Assembly (NCBI RefSeq): GCF_001724715.1 | Contig: NZ_MEFG01000005.1 | Span: forward strand, 51,864 to 115,863 | DNA length: 64,000 bases | Direction of reading: 5' to 3' | From: Sphingomonas sp. SCN 67-18 | Lineage (GTDB): Bacteria > Pseudomonadota > Alphaproteobacteria > Sphingomonadales > Sphingomonadaceae | In this document: in pieces, positions 57,501-64,000 of the stretch | Numbering within the stretch: position 1 is the first letter of the stretch | How the letters are laid out: each line of letters opens with the position of its first letter | Translations under genes and position numbers: made by a program | Notes under the pieces: generated by a model | What the model was told of the DNA's origin: nothing | The model's database searches: none | Seen by the model: only the letters and a program-made list of their open reading frames with translations

Positions 57501-58053
57501 CCAGCCCGCCCCGGCGGAGGGCGGGCGCACCGGCGGGGTGATGGCCGGGATGGTCGAGGATGTGCGCTGGCGCACCTCGGCGCGGGGGCGGCGCTACCTG
57601 CTGGCGACGCTATCGGATGCGTCCGGCCAGTTCATGGCGAGCTGTTTCGACGATGGTGTGTGCAAGGACCTGGAAGACGCCGCGCGCGAGGGCAGTTGCG
57701 GCCTGCTGACCGTGGAGCTTGACCGCAAGCCCGGCGAAGATGCGCCGCGCGTCGCCATCCGCCGCATCCAGCCGTTCGAGGCGCTGTCCAACAACACCCG
57801 GCTGGTGCTGCGGATCACGGTGGAATCGCCCGCCGCGCTCGCGCCGCTGGCGGACATGCTGGCGGGCGGCCGGGGCGGGCGCGGCGAGCTGATGCTGCAT
57901 GTCGTGCTGGCGGACGGGGCGAGCGCAAACCTGCGGCTGGGCCGCGATTTCATGCTGGATGCGGAGCTGGCGGCGCGGATCGAAAGGCTGCCGGGCATTT
58001 CGAATGTCGCGCTGGGCACCGCCGAGGCGCCCCGGCTGGCGCTGGTGTCATAG
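54559..58053 (+). CDS. dnaE: DNA polymerase III alpha subunit
   Basis: 1164-residue replicative polymerase. N-terminal PHP domain (1-270), though the first metal His is Phe (LRVFSAFTMLDGA) and TDH is TDR (AVTDRNGLYGAM), so this PHP site looks inactive. The polymerase core has PVGPGRGSGAGSVVAWSLTI near residue 363, the catalytic acids in MPDFDIDFCETRREE near 403-408, and the third in the palm further on. KKIKAEMDAQRQRFVDGCAA, then GFNKSHAAAYALLAYQTAWL, are fingers motifs. The helix-hairpin-helix and OB-fold region follows (SIDDFAGRIDPRALNRRQME; AGMVEDVRWRTSARGRRYLL). Apparently complete and essential. Confidence 0.97.
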   Translation: MQHAAFVPLRVFSAFTMLDGAIDPKAVAAQARELGFPAAAVTDRNGLYGAMAYSDAAKKAGVQPIIGTMLCVARPDLPDGAPRAFDWIALYAQDMAGYENLCALVSMAHLDRPIEEQAHVEFSALEGRTDGLIALTAGGEGALARLFAEEQDSAAQAYADRLEALFPGRLYIEIVRRLDEVEGRAEPHLLKLAYARDLPLVATNPCCFKTEDFHEAHDVMLCIASSSYVESEDRKASSPDAWMKPAKDMKRLFEDLPEAIANTLVVAQRCAVAAPHRAPILPSLAGDREGEAARLREDALHGLEARLAKLESVGGAMADADRKAYFDRLAFELDVIIQMGFPGYFLIVADFIKWAKGQGIPVGPGRGSGAGSVVAWSLTITDLDPMRLGLLFERFLNPERVSMPDFDIDFCETRREEVIRYVQAKYGREHVAQIITFGRLKARAVLKDTGRVLQMGYGQVDRLAKLVPNHPTDPWTLDRALNGVSELANEYKSDREVKRLFDLAMKLEGLPRHSSTHAAGVVIGDRPLHELVPLYRDPRSDMPVTQFDMKYVEGAGLVKFDFLGLKTLSVLQKAVEMLAKRGLSIDLHTLAWDDPDVYALLQRGDTVGVFQLESEGMRRTLAAVRPTNFGDIIALVSLYRPGPMDNIPMFGARKNGREAIAYPHPLLEGILAETYGIFVYQEQVMQAAQILAGYSLGEADLLRRAMGKKIKAEMDAQRQRFVDGCAANAIDAPKANELFDLIDKFAGYGFNKSHAAAYALLAYQTAWLKAHHPHEFFAASMCYDISLTDKLGVFVDDMRRMDVPCLPPCINASEAEFSVEARDEGLAVRYALAALKGVGEKAMETLVAERVANGPFASIDDFAGRIDPRALNRRQMESLAAAGAFDGIAADRASIFMAAETVLAVAAQAEDQRTSGQGGLFGAEDVAISGIKLARDAHWSLAERMAQEKEAFGFYFSAHPIDRYRHLATAHGARSYVALCAQPAPAEGGRTGGVMAGMVEDVRWRTSARGRRYLLATLSDASGQFMASCFDDGVCKDLEDAAREGSCGLLTVELDRKPGEDAPRVAIRRIQPFEALSNNTRLVLRITVESPAALAPLADMLAGGRGGRGELMLHVVLADGASANLRLGRDFMLDAELAARIERLPGISNVALGTAEAPRLALVS

Positions 58054-58092
58054 AGCGGATAGTCATTGAAAAGAGGCTGAGGAGAGAGCGCG

Positions 58093-59691
58093 ATGCTGGG
58101 TGGGATGCAGGATTTCGAGCTGCGGGTTCCACGCATCATCGACCATGCCGAGCGCGAGAACGGCCGGCGCGAGGTGGTCAGCTATTGGGCCGACGGCACG
58201 ACCACGCGCACCGACTGGGCGGGCGTCGCGCGCGACGCGCGGCGGCTGGCGCAGGCGCTGGAGGCGCTGGGCATGAAGCCGGGCGACCGCATCGCCACGC
58301 TGGCGATGAACCACAGCCGCCATCTGGTCGCCTGGTATGGCGCAATCGGCATGGGCGGGGTGATCCACACCGTCAATCCGCGCCTTTTCGACGAGCAGCT
58401 CGTCTATATCGCCAACCATGCCGAGGACCGCGTGCTGCTCTACGACCGGGCGTTCCAGCCCATCGTGGACCGCCTGCGTGGCCAGTGGACGACGATAGAG
58501 CATTATATCTGCTTCGACCCGGCCGATGGCGATGCCGGTTTTGAGGATTTCATCGCCGCGCATGACGGCGATTATCGCTGGGTCGAGGGCAGCGAGCGCG
58601 ATCCGTGCATGCTCTGCTATACCAGCGGCACCACCGGCAACCCGAAGGGCGTGCTCTACACCCACCGTTCCTCGATGATCCACGCGATGGCGGAAGTGTC
58701 TCCCTCCGTCTTCGACCTGTCGGTGCAGACGGTGGCGTTGCCCATCGTGCCGATGTTCCACGCCGCCGCCTGGGGGCTGCCCTTTGCCGGGGCGATGGCG
58801 GGCGCGAAATTCGTCTATTCCGCGGTCAACGAGGCGGCCGTGCTGTGCCGGCTGATGAACGAGGAGAAGGTCACCCATTCGGCGGGCGTGCCCACCGTGT
58901 GGCTGGCCATGTTCCAGCATATCGACGCGACCGGGCACCGGCCGGAACATCTGCGGCTGGTGACGATCGGCGGGTCCGCCGCGCCGCGCGCGATGATCGA
59001 GCGGCTGATGAAGATGGGCATCCGTGTCAGCCATGCCTGGGGCATGACGGAAACCTCGCCGATCGGCACGATGGGCGCGCCGCCCGCCGACTGGGACGGG
59101 CTGAGCTTCGACGAGCAGGTCGATCTCGTCGCCAAGCAGGGGCGGGTGCCCTTTGGCGTCGAACTGCGGGTGGTGGACGATGCGGGGGCGGAGCAGCCGC
59201 GCGACGGGCAAAGCTCCGGCCGGCTGCAGATACGCGGGCCGTGGGTGATCCGCCAATATTTCCAGGATTCGTCCGGCGAATGCATCGATGCGGAGGGCTG
59301 GTTCGATACCGGCGACGTGGCGGTGATCCACCCGTGCGGGACGATGCAGATCACCGACAGGTCGAAGGACGTCATCAAATCGGGCGGTGAATGGATCAGC
59401 TCGGTGGAGCTGGAGAACGCGGCGGTCGGCTGTCCCGGCGTGCAGGAGGCGGCGGCCATCGGCGTCTATCACCCCAAATGGGACGAGCGGCCCCTGCTGC
59501 TGGTCGTCCGCAAGGAGGGCGCGGATGTGACGGCGGAGCAGGTCATCCATTATCTGTCGGACAAGGTCGCCAAATGGTGGCTGCCGGACGAGGTGCTGTT
59601 CGTCGACGGGCTGCCGCACACCGCCACCGGCAAGCTGCTGAAAACCGCGCTGCGGGCGCAATATCACGACCACAAGCTGCCCACCGTCTAG
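58093..59691 (+). CDS. Acyl-CoA ligase (AMP-binding, medium/long-chain type)
   Basis: 532-residue adenylating enzyme that forms acyl-CoA from a fatty acid, ATP and CoA. ATP/AMP motif [20 protein letters not shown] lies near residue 173; [50 protein letters not shown] and the C-terminal catalytic lysine region [17 protein letters not shown] follow in order. The close match of YRxGTT-HRS and GEWISS segments to long-chain ligases of alphaproteobacteria suggests fatty-acid use; exact chain length unknown. Starts 39 bp after dnaE behind a GGAGAGAG leader. Confidence 0.93.
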   Translation: MLGGMQDFELRVPRIIDHAERENGRREVVSYWADGTTTRTDWAGVARDARRLAQALEALGMKPGDRIATLAMNHSRHLVAWYGAIGMGGVIHTVNPRLFDEQLVYIANHAEDRVLLYDRAFQPIVDRLRGQWTTIEHYICFDPADGDAGFEDFIAAHDGDYRWVEGSERDPCMLCYTSGTTGNPKGVLYTHRSSMIHAMAEVSPSVFDLSVQTVALPIVPMFHAAAWGLPFAGAMAGAKFVYSAVNEAAVLCRLMNEEKVTHSAGVPTVWLAMFQHIDATGHRPEHLRLVTIGGSAAPRAMIERLMKMGIRVSHAWGMTETSPIGTMGAPPADWDGLSFDEQVDLVAKQGRVPFGVELRVVDDAGAEQPRDGQSSGRLQIRGPWVIRQYFQDSSGECIDAEGWFDTGDVAVIHPCGTMQITDRSKDVIKSGGEWISSVELENAAVGCPGVQEAAAIGVYHPKWDERPLLLVVRKEGADVTAEQVIHYLSDKVAKWWLPDEVLFVDGLPHTATGKLLKTALRAQYHDHKLPTV

Positions 59692-59700
59692 GGGGCGTCC

Positions 59701-60783
59701 TCACAACAGACGTAGTTGCGCGCCCTGGGGCGGGAGGAAGCGGTCGGAGCGCAGGGCGATGCGTTGCTGGTTCAGCCCATATTTGCGGCAGGCGATCCAG
59801 AAGCGGGTGCGCATCAGGTCCGCCCACGGGCCTGTGCCGCGCATCCGGCTGCCGAATTGCGGGTCGTTGTCGCGGCCCCCGCGCATTGCCTGGATGGTGG
59901 CCATCACCTTGCCCGCGCGGTCCGGGAAATGCGCGTCCAGCCAGGCGCGGAACAGCGGCGCCACCTCGTGCGGCAGGCGGACGGGGATGAAGAAAGCCGC
60001 CTTCGCGCCGGCGCCCGCCGCGCGTTCCAGCAGATGCTCCATCTCATGGTCGGTGATCGCGGGGATGACCGGCGATATGGAGACATAGGTGGGGATGCCC
60101 GCGGCGGCGAGCTTTTCCACCGCCGCCAGCCGCCTTTCCGGGTGCGGGGCGCGCGGTTCCAGCGTGCGGGCGATGGCGGGATCGAGCGAGGTGACGGATA
60201 CCGCCACCGCCACCAGCCCTTCCGCCGCCATCGGCGCCAGCAGGTCGATATCGCGCACCACCCGGTCTGATTTGGTGGTGATGGTGAGCGGATGACGGGT
60301 CTCGGCCAATATCTCGATCAGCGCGCGGGTGATCCGCCATTTGCCCTCTATGGGCTGATAAGGATCGGTATTGGTCCCCATCGCGATCGGCGCGGCGCGG
60401 TAGCGGGGATTGGACAGTTCCGCCCGCAGCAGGGCCGGCGCATCCGGCTTGGCGAACAGGCGCGTTTCGAAATCCAGCCCGGGGGAAAGATCGTGATAGG
60501 CATGGGTCGGCCGCGCGAAGCAGTAGATGCAGCCATGCTCGCAACCTGAAAATCCGTTGATGGAGCGATCGAATCCGATGTCGGGTGATCTATTGTACGT
60601 GATAGTCGTCTTGGGCTTAAGGACCGTGATGGTGGTCTGCAATTTCGGCACGGGGCCGTCAATCTCTTCGCGTTCGTCCAACCAATCGCCATCAACTTCC
60701 CGTTCGGGAAGGCCGAAGCGAGAGCTTGTCGAATTTTCTGTCGCGCCGCGACCACTAATAGTGACCATGACGCGTTGGAACAT
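59701..60783 (-). CDS. PA0069-family radical SAM protein with a replaced 5' end
   Basis: 360 residues. The radical SAM cluster is GCEHGCIYCFARPTHAYHDL (Cys 81, 85, 88), followed by LDFETRLFAKPDAPALLRAE, PIAMGTNTDPYQPIEGKWRI and ISPVIPAITDHEMEHLLERA. The fold is SPL-like; the substrate of this family is not known. Codons from about residue 84 onward are GC-rich host type, but residues 1-80 (to 60783) are AT-richer and differ from a second, truncated N-terminus at 61345-61604. The gene is thus a chimera made by an insertion at the Cys motif, yet its frame is intact. Confidence 0.9.
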   Translation of the reverse strand: MFQRVMVTISGRGATENSTSSRFGLPEREVDGDWLDEREEIDGPVPKLQTTITVLKPKTTITYNRSPDIGFDRSINGFSGCEHGCIYCFARPTHAYHDLSPGLDFETRLFAKPDAPALLRAELSNPRYRAAPIAMGTNTDPYQPIEGKWRITRALIEILAETRHPLTITTKSDRVVRDIDLLAPMAAEGLVAVAVSVTSLDPAIARTLEPRAPHPERRLAAVEKLAAAGIPTYVSISPVIPAITDHEMEHLLERAAGAGAKAAFFIPVRLPHEVAPLFRAWLDAHFPDRAGKVMATIQAMRGGRDNDPQFGSRMRGTGPWADLMRTRFWIACRKYGLNQQRIALRSDRFLPPQGAQLRLL

Positions 60784-60786
60784 ATA

Positions 60787-60808
60787 GTGAACAATTTTGC
60801 AAGTTCAC
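60787..60808. promoter_or_regulatory. Inverted repeat in the element's control region
   Basis: GTGAAC and GTTCAC separated by ten AT-rich bases, just upstream of the substitute start codon and between the two divergent genes. Likely an operator. Confidence 0.45.
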
Positions 60809-60873
60809 AAATTGTCCGAAATTTGCGCTACCGATCGATGGCGAACCAGATCCAATCTGGGTATCGTACTGTA

Positions 60874-61266
60874 ATGAACACATTCTCACTTTCGTTTGAA
60901 ATCGATGATGATGGCGATTCACGACTGGTGGCGGCGCTCAACACGGGCGATTTCAAAGGTACTTGCTCATATTGGTGCCCGCCCAGCGAGTTTGCCAATC
61001 TGGTAGCGGCTTTAAAGATTTATCCCATCGTCGCGGATAACCCCATCGATGAGCGCTGGTATGATGGGTGCGTCGCACTGCGTATCGAGCCGACTAATTC
61101 GGTTGGAGGACTATCAGTTCAAGTTGCTCTGCAGGATTTCGATAGCGATTGGAACAAGTGCCAATCACAGTTTTACGCGACATATGGTGATCTCGATCGC
61201 TTTCGCGAGCAGCTCGAAGCGGTAATTGCGAGCGGCCTTGGAGAGGCTATCCTTTCAGCGGCCTAA
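60874..61266 (+). CDS. Uncharacterised cargo protein of the element
   Basis: 130 residues from the ATG at 60874; earlier in-frame starts exist but run through the control region. Acidic: LSFEIDDDGDSRLVAALNTG, CSYWCPPSEFANLVAALKIY, ALRIEPTNSVGGLSVQVALQ and a C-terminal DLDRFREQLEAVIASGLGEA. The layout is like small immunity-type or antitoxin-type proteins, with strands first and a last long helix, but no family is recognised. Codon use is AT-richer than that of host neighbours. Convergent with the stranded N-terminal fragment. Confidence 0.65.
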   Translation: MNTFSLSFEIDDDGDSRLVAALNTGDFKGTCSYWCPPSEFANLVAALKIYPIVADNPIDERWYDGCVALRIEPTNSVGGLSVQVALQDFDSDWNKCQSQFYATYGDLDRFREQLEAVIASGLGEAILSAA

Positions 61267-61604
61267 GTCTGATCCCCAAAAAAATTTGGACGTTGCAGAA
61301 CCCAGAAACCAAAGAAATCAGCGTATTTTTGCATTACACATAAGTTGTGGGGTTGCTCGCAGCCGCGATAGGCGTTGATCGATCGGTCGAAGGGAATGTC
61401 CGGGCTGGCATTGCGGCTGATGATCGATTTCGGCCGTTCCACCGTCACCGTCGTGCGGAGCTTCGGTGCCTCGCCGTCAATCTCCTGCCTGTCGTCCAGC
61501 CAGTCGCCATCCGCTTCGCGCGCGGGCAGGTTGAAGCGCGTCGGCGCCTCGTTGGTGGGGGCGCCCCGTCCGGGCCGCTGTGCATGGAAGCGCGTTTCGT
61601 CCAT
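61263..61604 (-). pseudogene. Stranded original 5' end of the radical SAM gene
   Basis: The first 83 residues (PTRFNLPAREADGDWLDDRQ; EIDGEAPKLRTTVTVERPKS; DIPFDRSINAYRGCE) are a PA0069-family N-terminus, GC-rich like the host. Immediately after GCE the sequence diverges into foreign codons (QPHNLCVMQKYADFFGFWVL) and stops at 61263. The catalytic Cys motif and the rest of the protein are on the other side of the insertion. Non-functional. Confidence 0.85.
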
Positions 61605-61657
61605 TGACTCAATTTGCGCGTCGTTTCAGAACATATCAAGAACAAAGGAGGCAGGGC

Positions 61658-61999
61658 ATGGCCCGATTAAATTATGTCGAACTGCCGCTGGCCGATATTC
61701 CGGCCGCGAAGCGTTTTTACGAGCAGGCGTTCGCCTGGAGCTTCACCGATTTCGGGCCGGATTATGCCGCCACGACCAGCGGCGACACGGATATCGGCCT
61801 GAACGGCGATTCCTCGCAATGGACGGCGGCGCTGCTGCCGGTGATCGAGGTGGACGATCTGGAGGCCACGCTGGCGCAGGTGACGGCGGCGGGCGGGACG
61901 ATCAGCCTGCCGATCTTCGCCTTTCCCGGCGGCCGCCGCTTTCACTTCCGCGACCCCGCCGGGCACGAACTCGCCGCGATGCAGCCCGCCGATCATTGA
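61658..61999 (+). CDS. VOC-family (glyoxalase-like) protein
   Basis: 113 residues with AAAGGAGG before the ATG. One vicinal-oxygen-chelate unit pair: LNYVELPLADIPAAKRFYEQ, then AFAWSFTDFGPDYAATTSGD, a linker, and LPVIEVDDLEATLAQVTAAG followed by GRRFHFRDPAGHELAAMQP. The family includes glyoxalases, dioxygenases and resistance proteins; the substrate cannot be told. Possible metal ligands are Glu14-type and the His in FHFRDPAGHE. Confidence 0.88.
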   Translation: MARLNYVELPLADIPAAKRFYEQAFAWSFTDFGPDYAATTSGDTDIGLNGDSSQWTAALLPVIEVDDLEATLAQVTAAGGTISLPIFAFPGGRRFHFRDPAGHELAAMQPADH

Positions 62000-62072
62000 T
62001 TGCGGTGCTTGCCCGGGGTGGGCGCGGGGCGTTAGCATCGCCTTGCCTGTTGTTATGCTGGAAGGATTTTGC

Positions 62073-63722
62073 GTGACCCGGTTGATGATCGCAGCGGCCG
62101 CCATTGCCCTGCTGGCCGGTGGGCCGGCGGTTGCGCAGGATCGTCACGGCATTTCGCCCGCCAACCTGTCCGAAACGGTGAAGCTGCTGGCGTCCGACGC
62201 CTTTGAAGGGCGCGCGCCGGGAACGGCGGGCGAGGCGAAGACGGTGGATTGGCTGATCGCGCGGTTCAAGGCGCTGGGGCTGCAGCCCGGCGGGCGGGAC
62301 GGCGGCTGGACGCAGCCGGTGGCGCTGCTGCACACGCGGATCGGCAGCGGCGGGACGATGCGCGCCGCCGGCATGACGCTGGAGCAGAAGGAATCCATCT
62401 ATGTCAGCACTGTCCGGCCCGTGGATCGCGTGGCGATCGCGAACGCGCCGATGGTGTTCGTCGGATATGGCGTCACCGCGCCGGAACGGGGCTGGGACGA
62501 TTTCAAGGGCGTGGACCTGACCGGCAAGATCGCGGTCTTCCTGGTCAACGATCCCGATTTCGAGGCGGCGGCGGGTGACGATGCAGCCGGGCGGTTCGGC
62601 GACCGGCGGATGACCTATTATGGCCGCTGGACCTACAAGTTCGAGGAAGCGGCGCGGCGCGGGGCGATCGGCGCTCTGATCGTCCACGACACGCCGGGCG
62701 CTGGCTATGGCTGGGATACGGTGATCGCGCCGGCGGGCGAGAATTACGATATCGTCCGCAGCGATCCCAATCAGCGGGTGCTGCTGCAGGGCTGGCTGCA
62801 AGGCGATGCCGCGGCGGCGCTGTTCCGGCAGGCGGGGCTGGATCTGGCGGCGCAGCGCAAATCGGCGCGCTCCACTGCATTCCGGCCGGTGACGCTCGAC
62901 GGCGTGAATTTCTCAGCCGACCTGCCTGTGACGCATGAGCGGTTGGAAAGCCGCAACCTGCTCGCCCGCCTGCCCGGTGCCGGCCATGCGGACGAATATG
63001 TCATGTTCGGCGCGCACTGGGATGCCTATGGCGTTGGCGCGCCGGATGCCGAAGGGCGCACGGTCCGCGCCGGCGCGAATGACGATGCGCTGGGCGTAGC
63101 CGCCGTGCTGGAGCTGGCGCGCGTCCTTTCCGCCGGGCCGCGGCCGGACCGCAGCCTGCTGTTCGCGCTGTGGACGGCGGAGGAACGCGGATTGCTGGGA
63201 TCGGAGGCCTATGCCGTCGATCCCGTCTATCCGCTGGAGAAGACGGCGGCCAACCTGACGCTGGATATCCTACAGACCGCCGGGCCGGCGCGGGACGTGA
63301 TGCTGGTGGGGCAGGGGCAGAACGGCCTTGAGCGCGATCTGGCCACAGCCGCCACCACGCAGGGCCGGGTTGTGACGCCGGAGGCGTTGCCGGAGCGGGG
63401 GTTGTTTTATCGCGCTGATCATTTTCCACTTGCCCGGCGCGGCGTGCCGACATTGCTGCTGATGGCGATCAGCGGCGCGCCCGATCTGGTGGCGGGCGGG
63501 CGCGCGGCGGGGGAGCAATGGCTGAAGGGCTATATGGCCTGTTATCACCAGCCCTGCGACAGCTGGAGCGCCGACTGGGACCTGCGCGGCGCGGCGGACG
63601 ATGTGGCGCTGGCCCGCGACGTGGGGTTGAAGATCGCCAATGGGCGCGACTGGCCGTCCTGGAACGCGGGATCGGAATTCGACGCGACGCGGCGTCAGTC
63701 CGATGCCGAGCGCGGCCGCTAG
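62073..63722 (+). CDS. Secreted M28-family metallopeptidase
   Basis: 549 residues from the GTG at 62073 (GGAAGGA upstream; ATG 62055 is an alternative). Signal peptide RLMIAAAAIALLAGGPAVAQ. LLASDAFEGRAPGTAGEAKT and a protease-associated insert (APMVFVGYGVTAPERGWDDF) precede the M28 catalytic part: MFGAHWDAYG (His, Asp), RAGANDDALGVAAVLELARV (bridging Asp), LFALWTAEERGLLGSEAYAV (catalytic Glu and Glu ligand), DILQ and FYRADHFPLARRGVPTLLL (last His). A zinc aminopeptidase acting in periplasm or outside. Its stop overlaps the convergent gene's stop within CTAG. Confidence 0.93.
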   Translation: MTRLMIAAAAIALLAGGPAVAQDRHGISPANLSETVKLLASDAFEGRAPGTAGEAKTVDWLIARFKALGLQPGGRDGGWTQPVALLHTRIGSGGTMRAAGMTLEQKESIYVSTVRPVDRVAIANAPMVFVGYGVTAPERGWDDFKGVDLTGKIAVFLVNDPDFEAAAGDDAAGRFGDRRMTYYGRWTYKFEEAARRGAIGALIVHDTPGAGYGWDTVIAPAGENYDIVRSDPNQRVLLQGWLQGDAAAALFRQAGLDLAAQRKSARSTAFRPVTLDGVNFSADLPVTHERLESRNLLARLPGAGHADEYVMFGAHWDAYGVGAPDAEGRTVRAGANDDALGVAAVLELARVLSAGPRPDRSLLFALWTAEERGLLGSEAYAVDPVYPLEKTAANLTLDILQTAGPARDVMLVGQGQNGLERDLATAATTQGRVVTPEALPERGLFYRADHFPLARRGVPTLLLMAISGAPDLVAGGRAAGEQWLKGYMACYHQPCDSWSADWDLRGAADDVALARDVGLKIANGRDWPSWNAGSEFDATRRQSDAERGR

Positions 63723-64000
63723 CCGCCCAATATGCGCACCATTTCCGCGCGCATCGCGAATTTCTGCACCTTGCCGGTGACGGTCATCGGGAAGCCGTCG
63801 ACGAAGCGGATGTAGCGCGGCACCTTGTAATGCGCGATCCGCCCGCGGCAGTGGACGCGGATGTCCTCGTCGGTCATCCGCGCGTCCGGGCGCAGCACGA
63901 TCCACGCGCACAGTTCCTCGCCGAATTTCTCGTCCGGCACGCCGATCACCTGTGCGTCGGCGATATGGGGGTGGGTGAGCAGATATTCCTCTATCTCGCG
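63719..64000 (-). CDS. Acyl-CoA ligase C-terminus, start outside the window
   Basis: The frame is open to the window's end. It contains the C-terminal domain of AMP-binding ligases: EEYLLTHPHIADAQVIGVPD, EKFGEELCAWIVLRPDA, IAHYKVPRYIRFVDGFPMTV and TGKVQKFAMRAEMVRILGG with the catalytic Lys in TGKVQK. Resembles fatty-acyl or acetyl-CoA-type ligases of the FadK/AMP-binding kind. Convergent with the M28 peptidase gene. Confidence 0.9.
   Translation of the reverse strand, partial: REIEEYLLTHPHIADAQVIGVPDEKFGEELCAWIVLRPDARMTDEDIRVHCRGRIAHYKVPRYIRFVDGFPMTVTGKVQKFAMRAEMVRILGG

Larger units (their letters stand above)
60536..61361. mobile_element. Small inserted element carrying a substitute 5' gene end
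   Basis: TGCTCGCA occurs at 60536-60543 and 61354-61361, at equivalent codons of two homologous N-terminal segments. Between them (818 bp from one copy to the other) lie: an alternative first 80 codons for the radical SAM gene, a short divergent control region, and one gene on the other strand (60874-61266). The DNA is AT-richer than both flanks. No recombinase is encoded, so it is either non-autonomous or a remnant. Confidence 0.65.

Noticed and set aside
58063..59673. A 536-codon frame antisense to the acyl-CoA ligase
   Set aside because: Shadow of the ligase gene; no protein-like domains.

Overview
The window reads as a chromosomal segment of a high-GC alphaproteobacterium, most probably a sphingomonad. 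The clues are a PEPxxWA-CTERM protein, a DUF6456 protein, a dnaE whose PHP metal ligands look degenerate, and a LolC/LolD - glutathione peroxidase - dnaE cluster. The genus is not resolvable by eye.

Layout. (1) 1-2910, host: end of pntB, a winged-helix protein and tRNA-Val(TAC). (2) 2861-47785, a temperate podovirus-type prophage integrated in the 3' half of that tRNA; a 51-bp direct repeat (2861-2911 and 47735-47785) marks attL and attR. (3) 47786-64000, host: XRE regulator, DUF6456 protein, glutathione S-transferase, PEP-CTERM protein, Crp/Fnr regulator with a CRP-type box, LolC/LolD, glutathione peroxidase, dnaE, acyl-CoA ligase, a radical SAM gene invaded by a small element, VOC protein, M28 peptidase and the end of a second acyl-CoA ligase.

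Prophage organisation is lambda-like in logic. A leftward early operon (9842 to 2912) carries a pentapeptide-repeat protein, small proteins, an ERF annealing protein, a Ref/HNH-type nuclease, a SLOG protein, a thermonuclease-like protein and the integrase. An immunity region (9.9-12.8 kb) lies between two operator pairs that share a TGCACAT..GCA palindrome. It holds a repressor, a lipoprotein, a DUF4258/HTH toxin-antitoxin pair and a membrane protein. A rightward operon (12.8-20.1 kb) carries a Cro-like protein, regulators, a DNA methyltransferase, a DUF1064 nuclease, a DnaB helicase and a replication protein. Then come packaging and virion genes (20.3-34.5 kb) resembling Bordetella BPP-1-type podoviruses (terminase, portal, scaffold, capsid, cement protein, internal virion proteins), a tail-fibre/tailspike and lysis block (36.2-43.5 kb), and a leftward accessory operon (47.7-43.2 kb) with Dam-like and C5 methyltransferases.

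Integrity. Several phage genes look broken: the portal gene (frameshift near 22.3 kb), the P63C gene (near 35.17 kb), an uncharacterised gene at 46.4-47.3 kb, and possibly the C5 methyltransferase. The prophage may be decaying, or the assembly may contain indel errors.

Most notable observations: face-to-face, apparently leaderless immunity promoters sharing one palindromic -35 box; a promoter-plus-hairpin element duplicated ahead of two late gene blocks; a 33-bp gene-junction linker reused inside the accessory operon; and a roughly 0.8-kb insertion in the radical SAM gene that brought its own replacement 5' coding end, leaving the host's original 5' end stranded on the far side.
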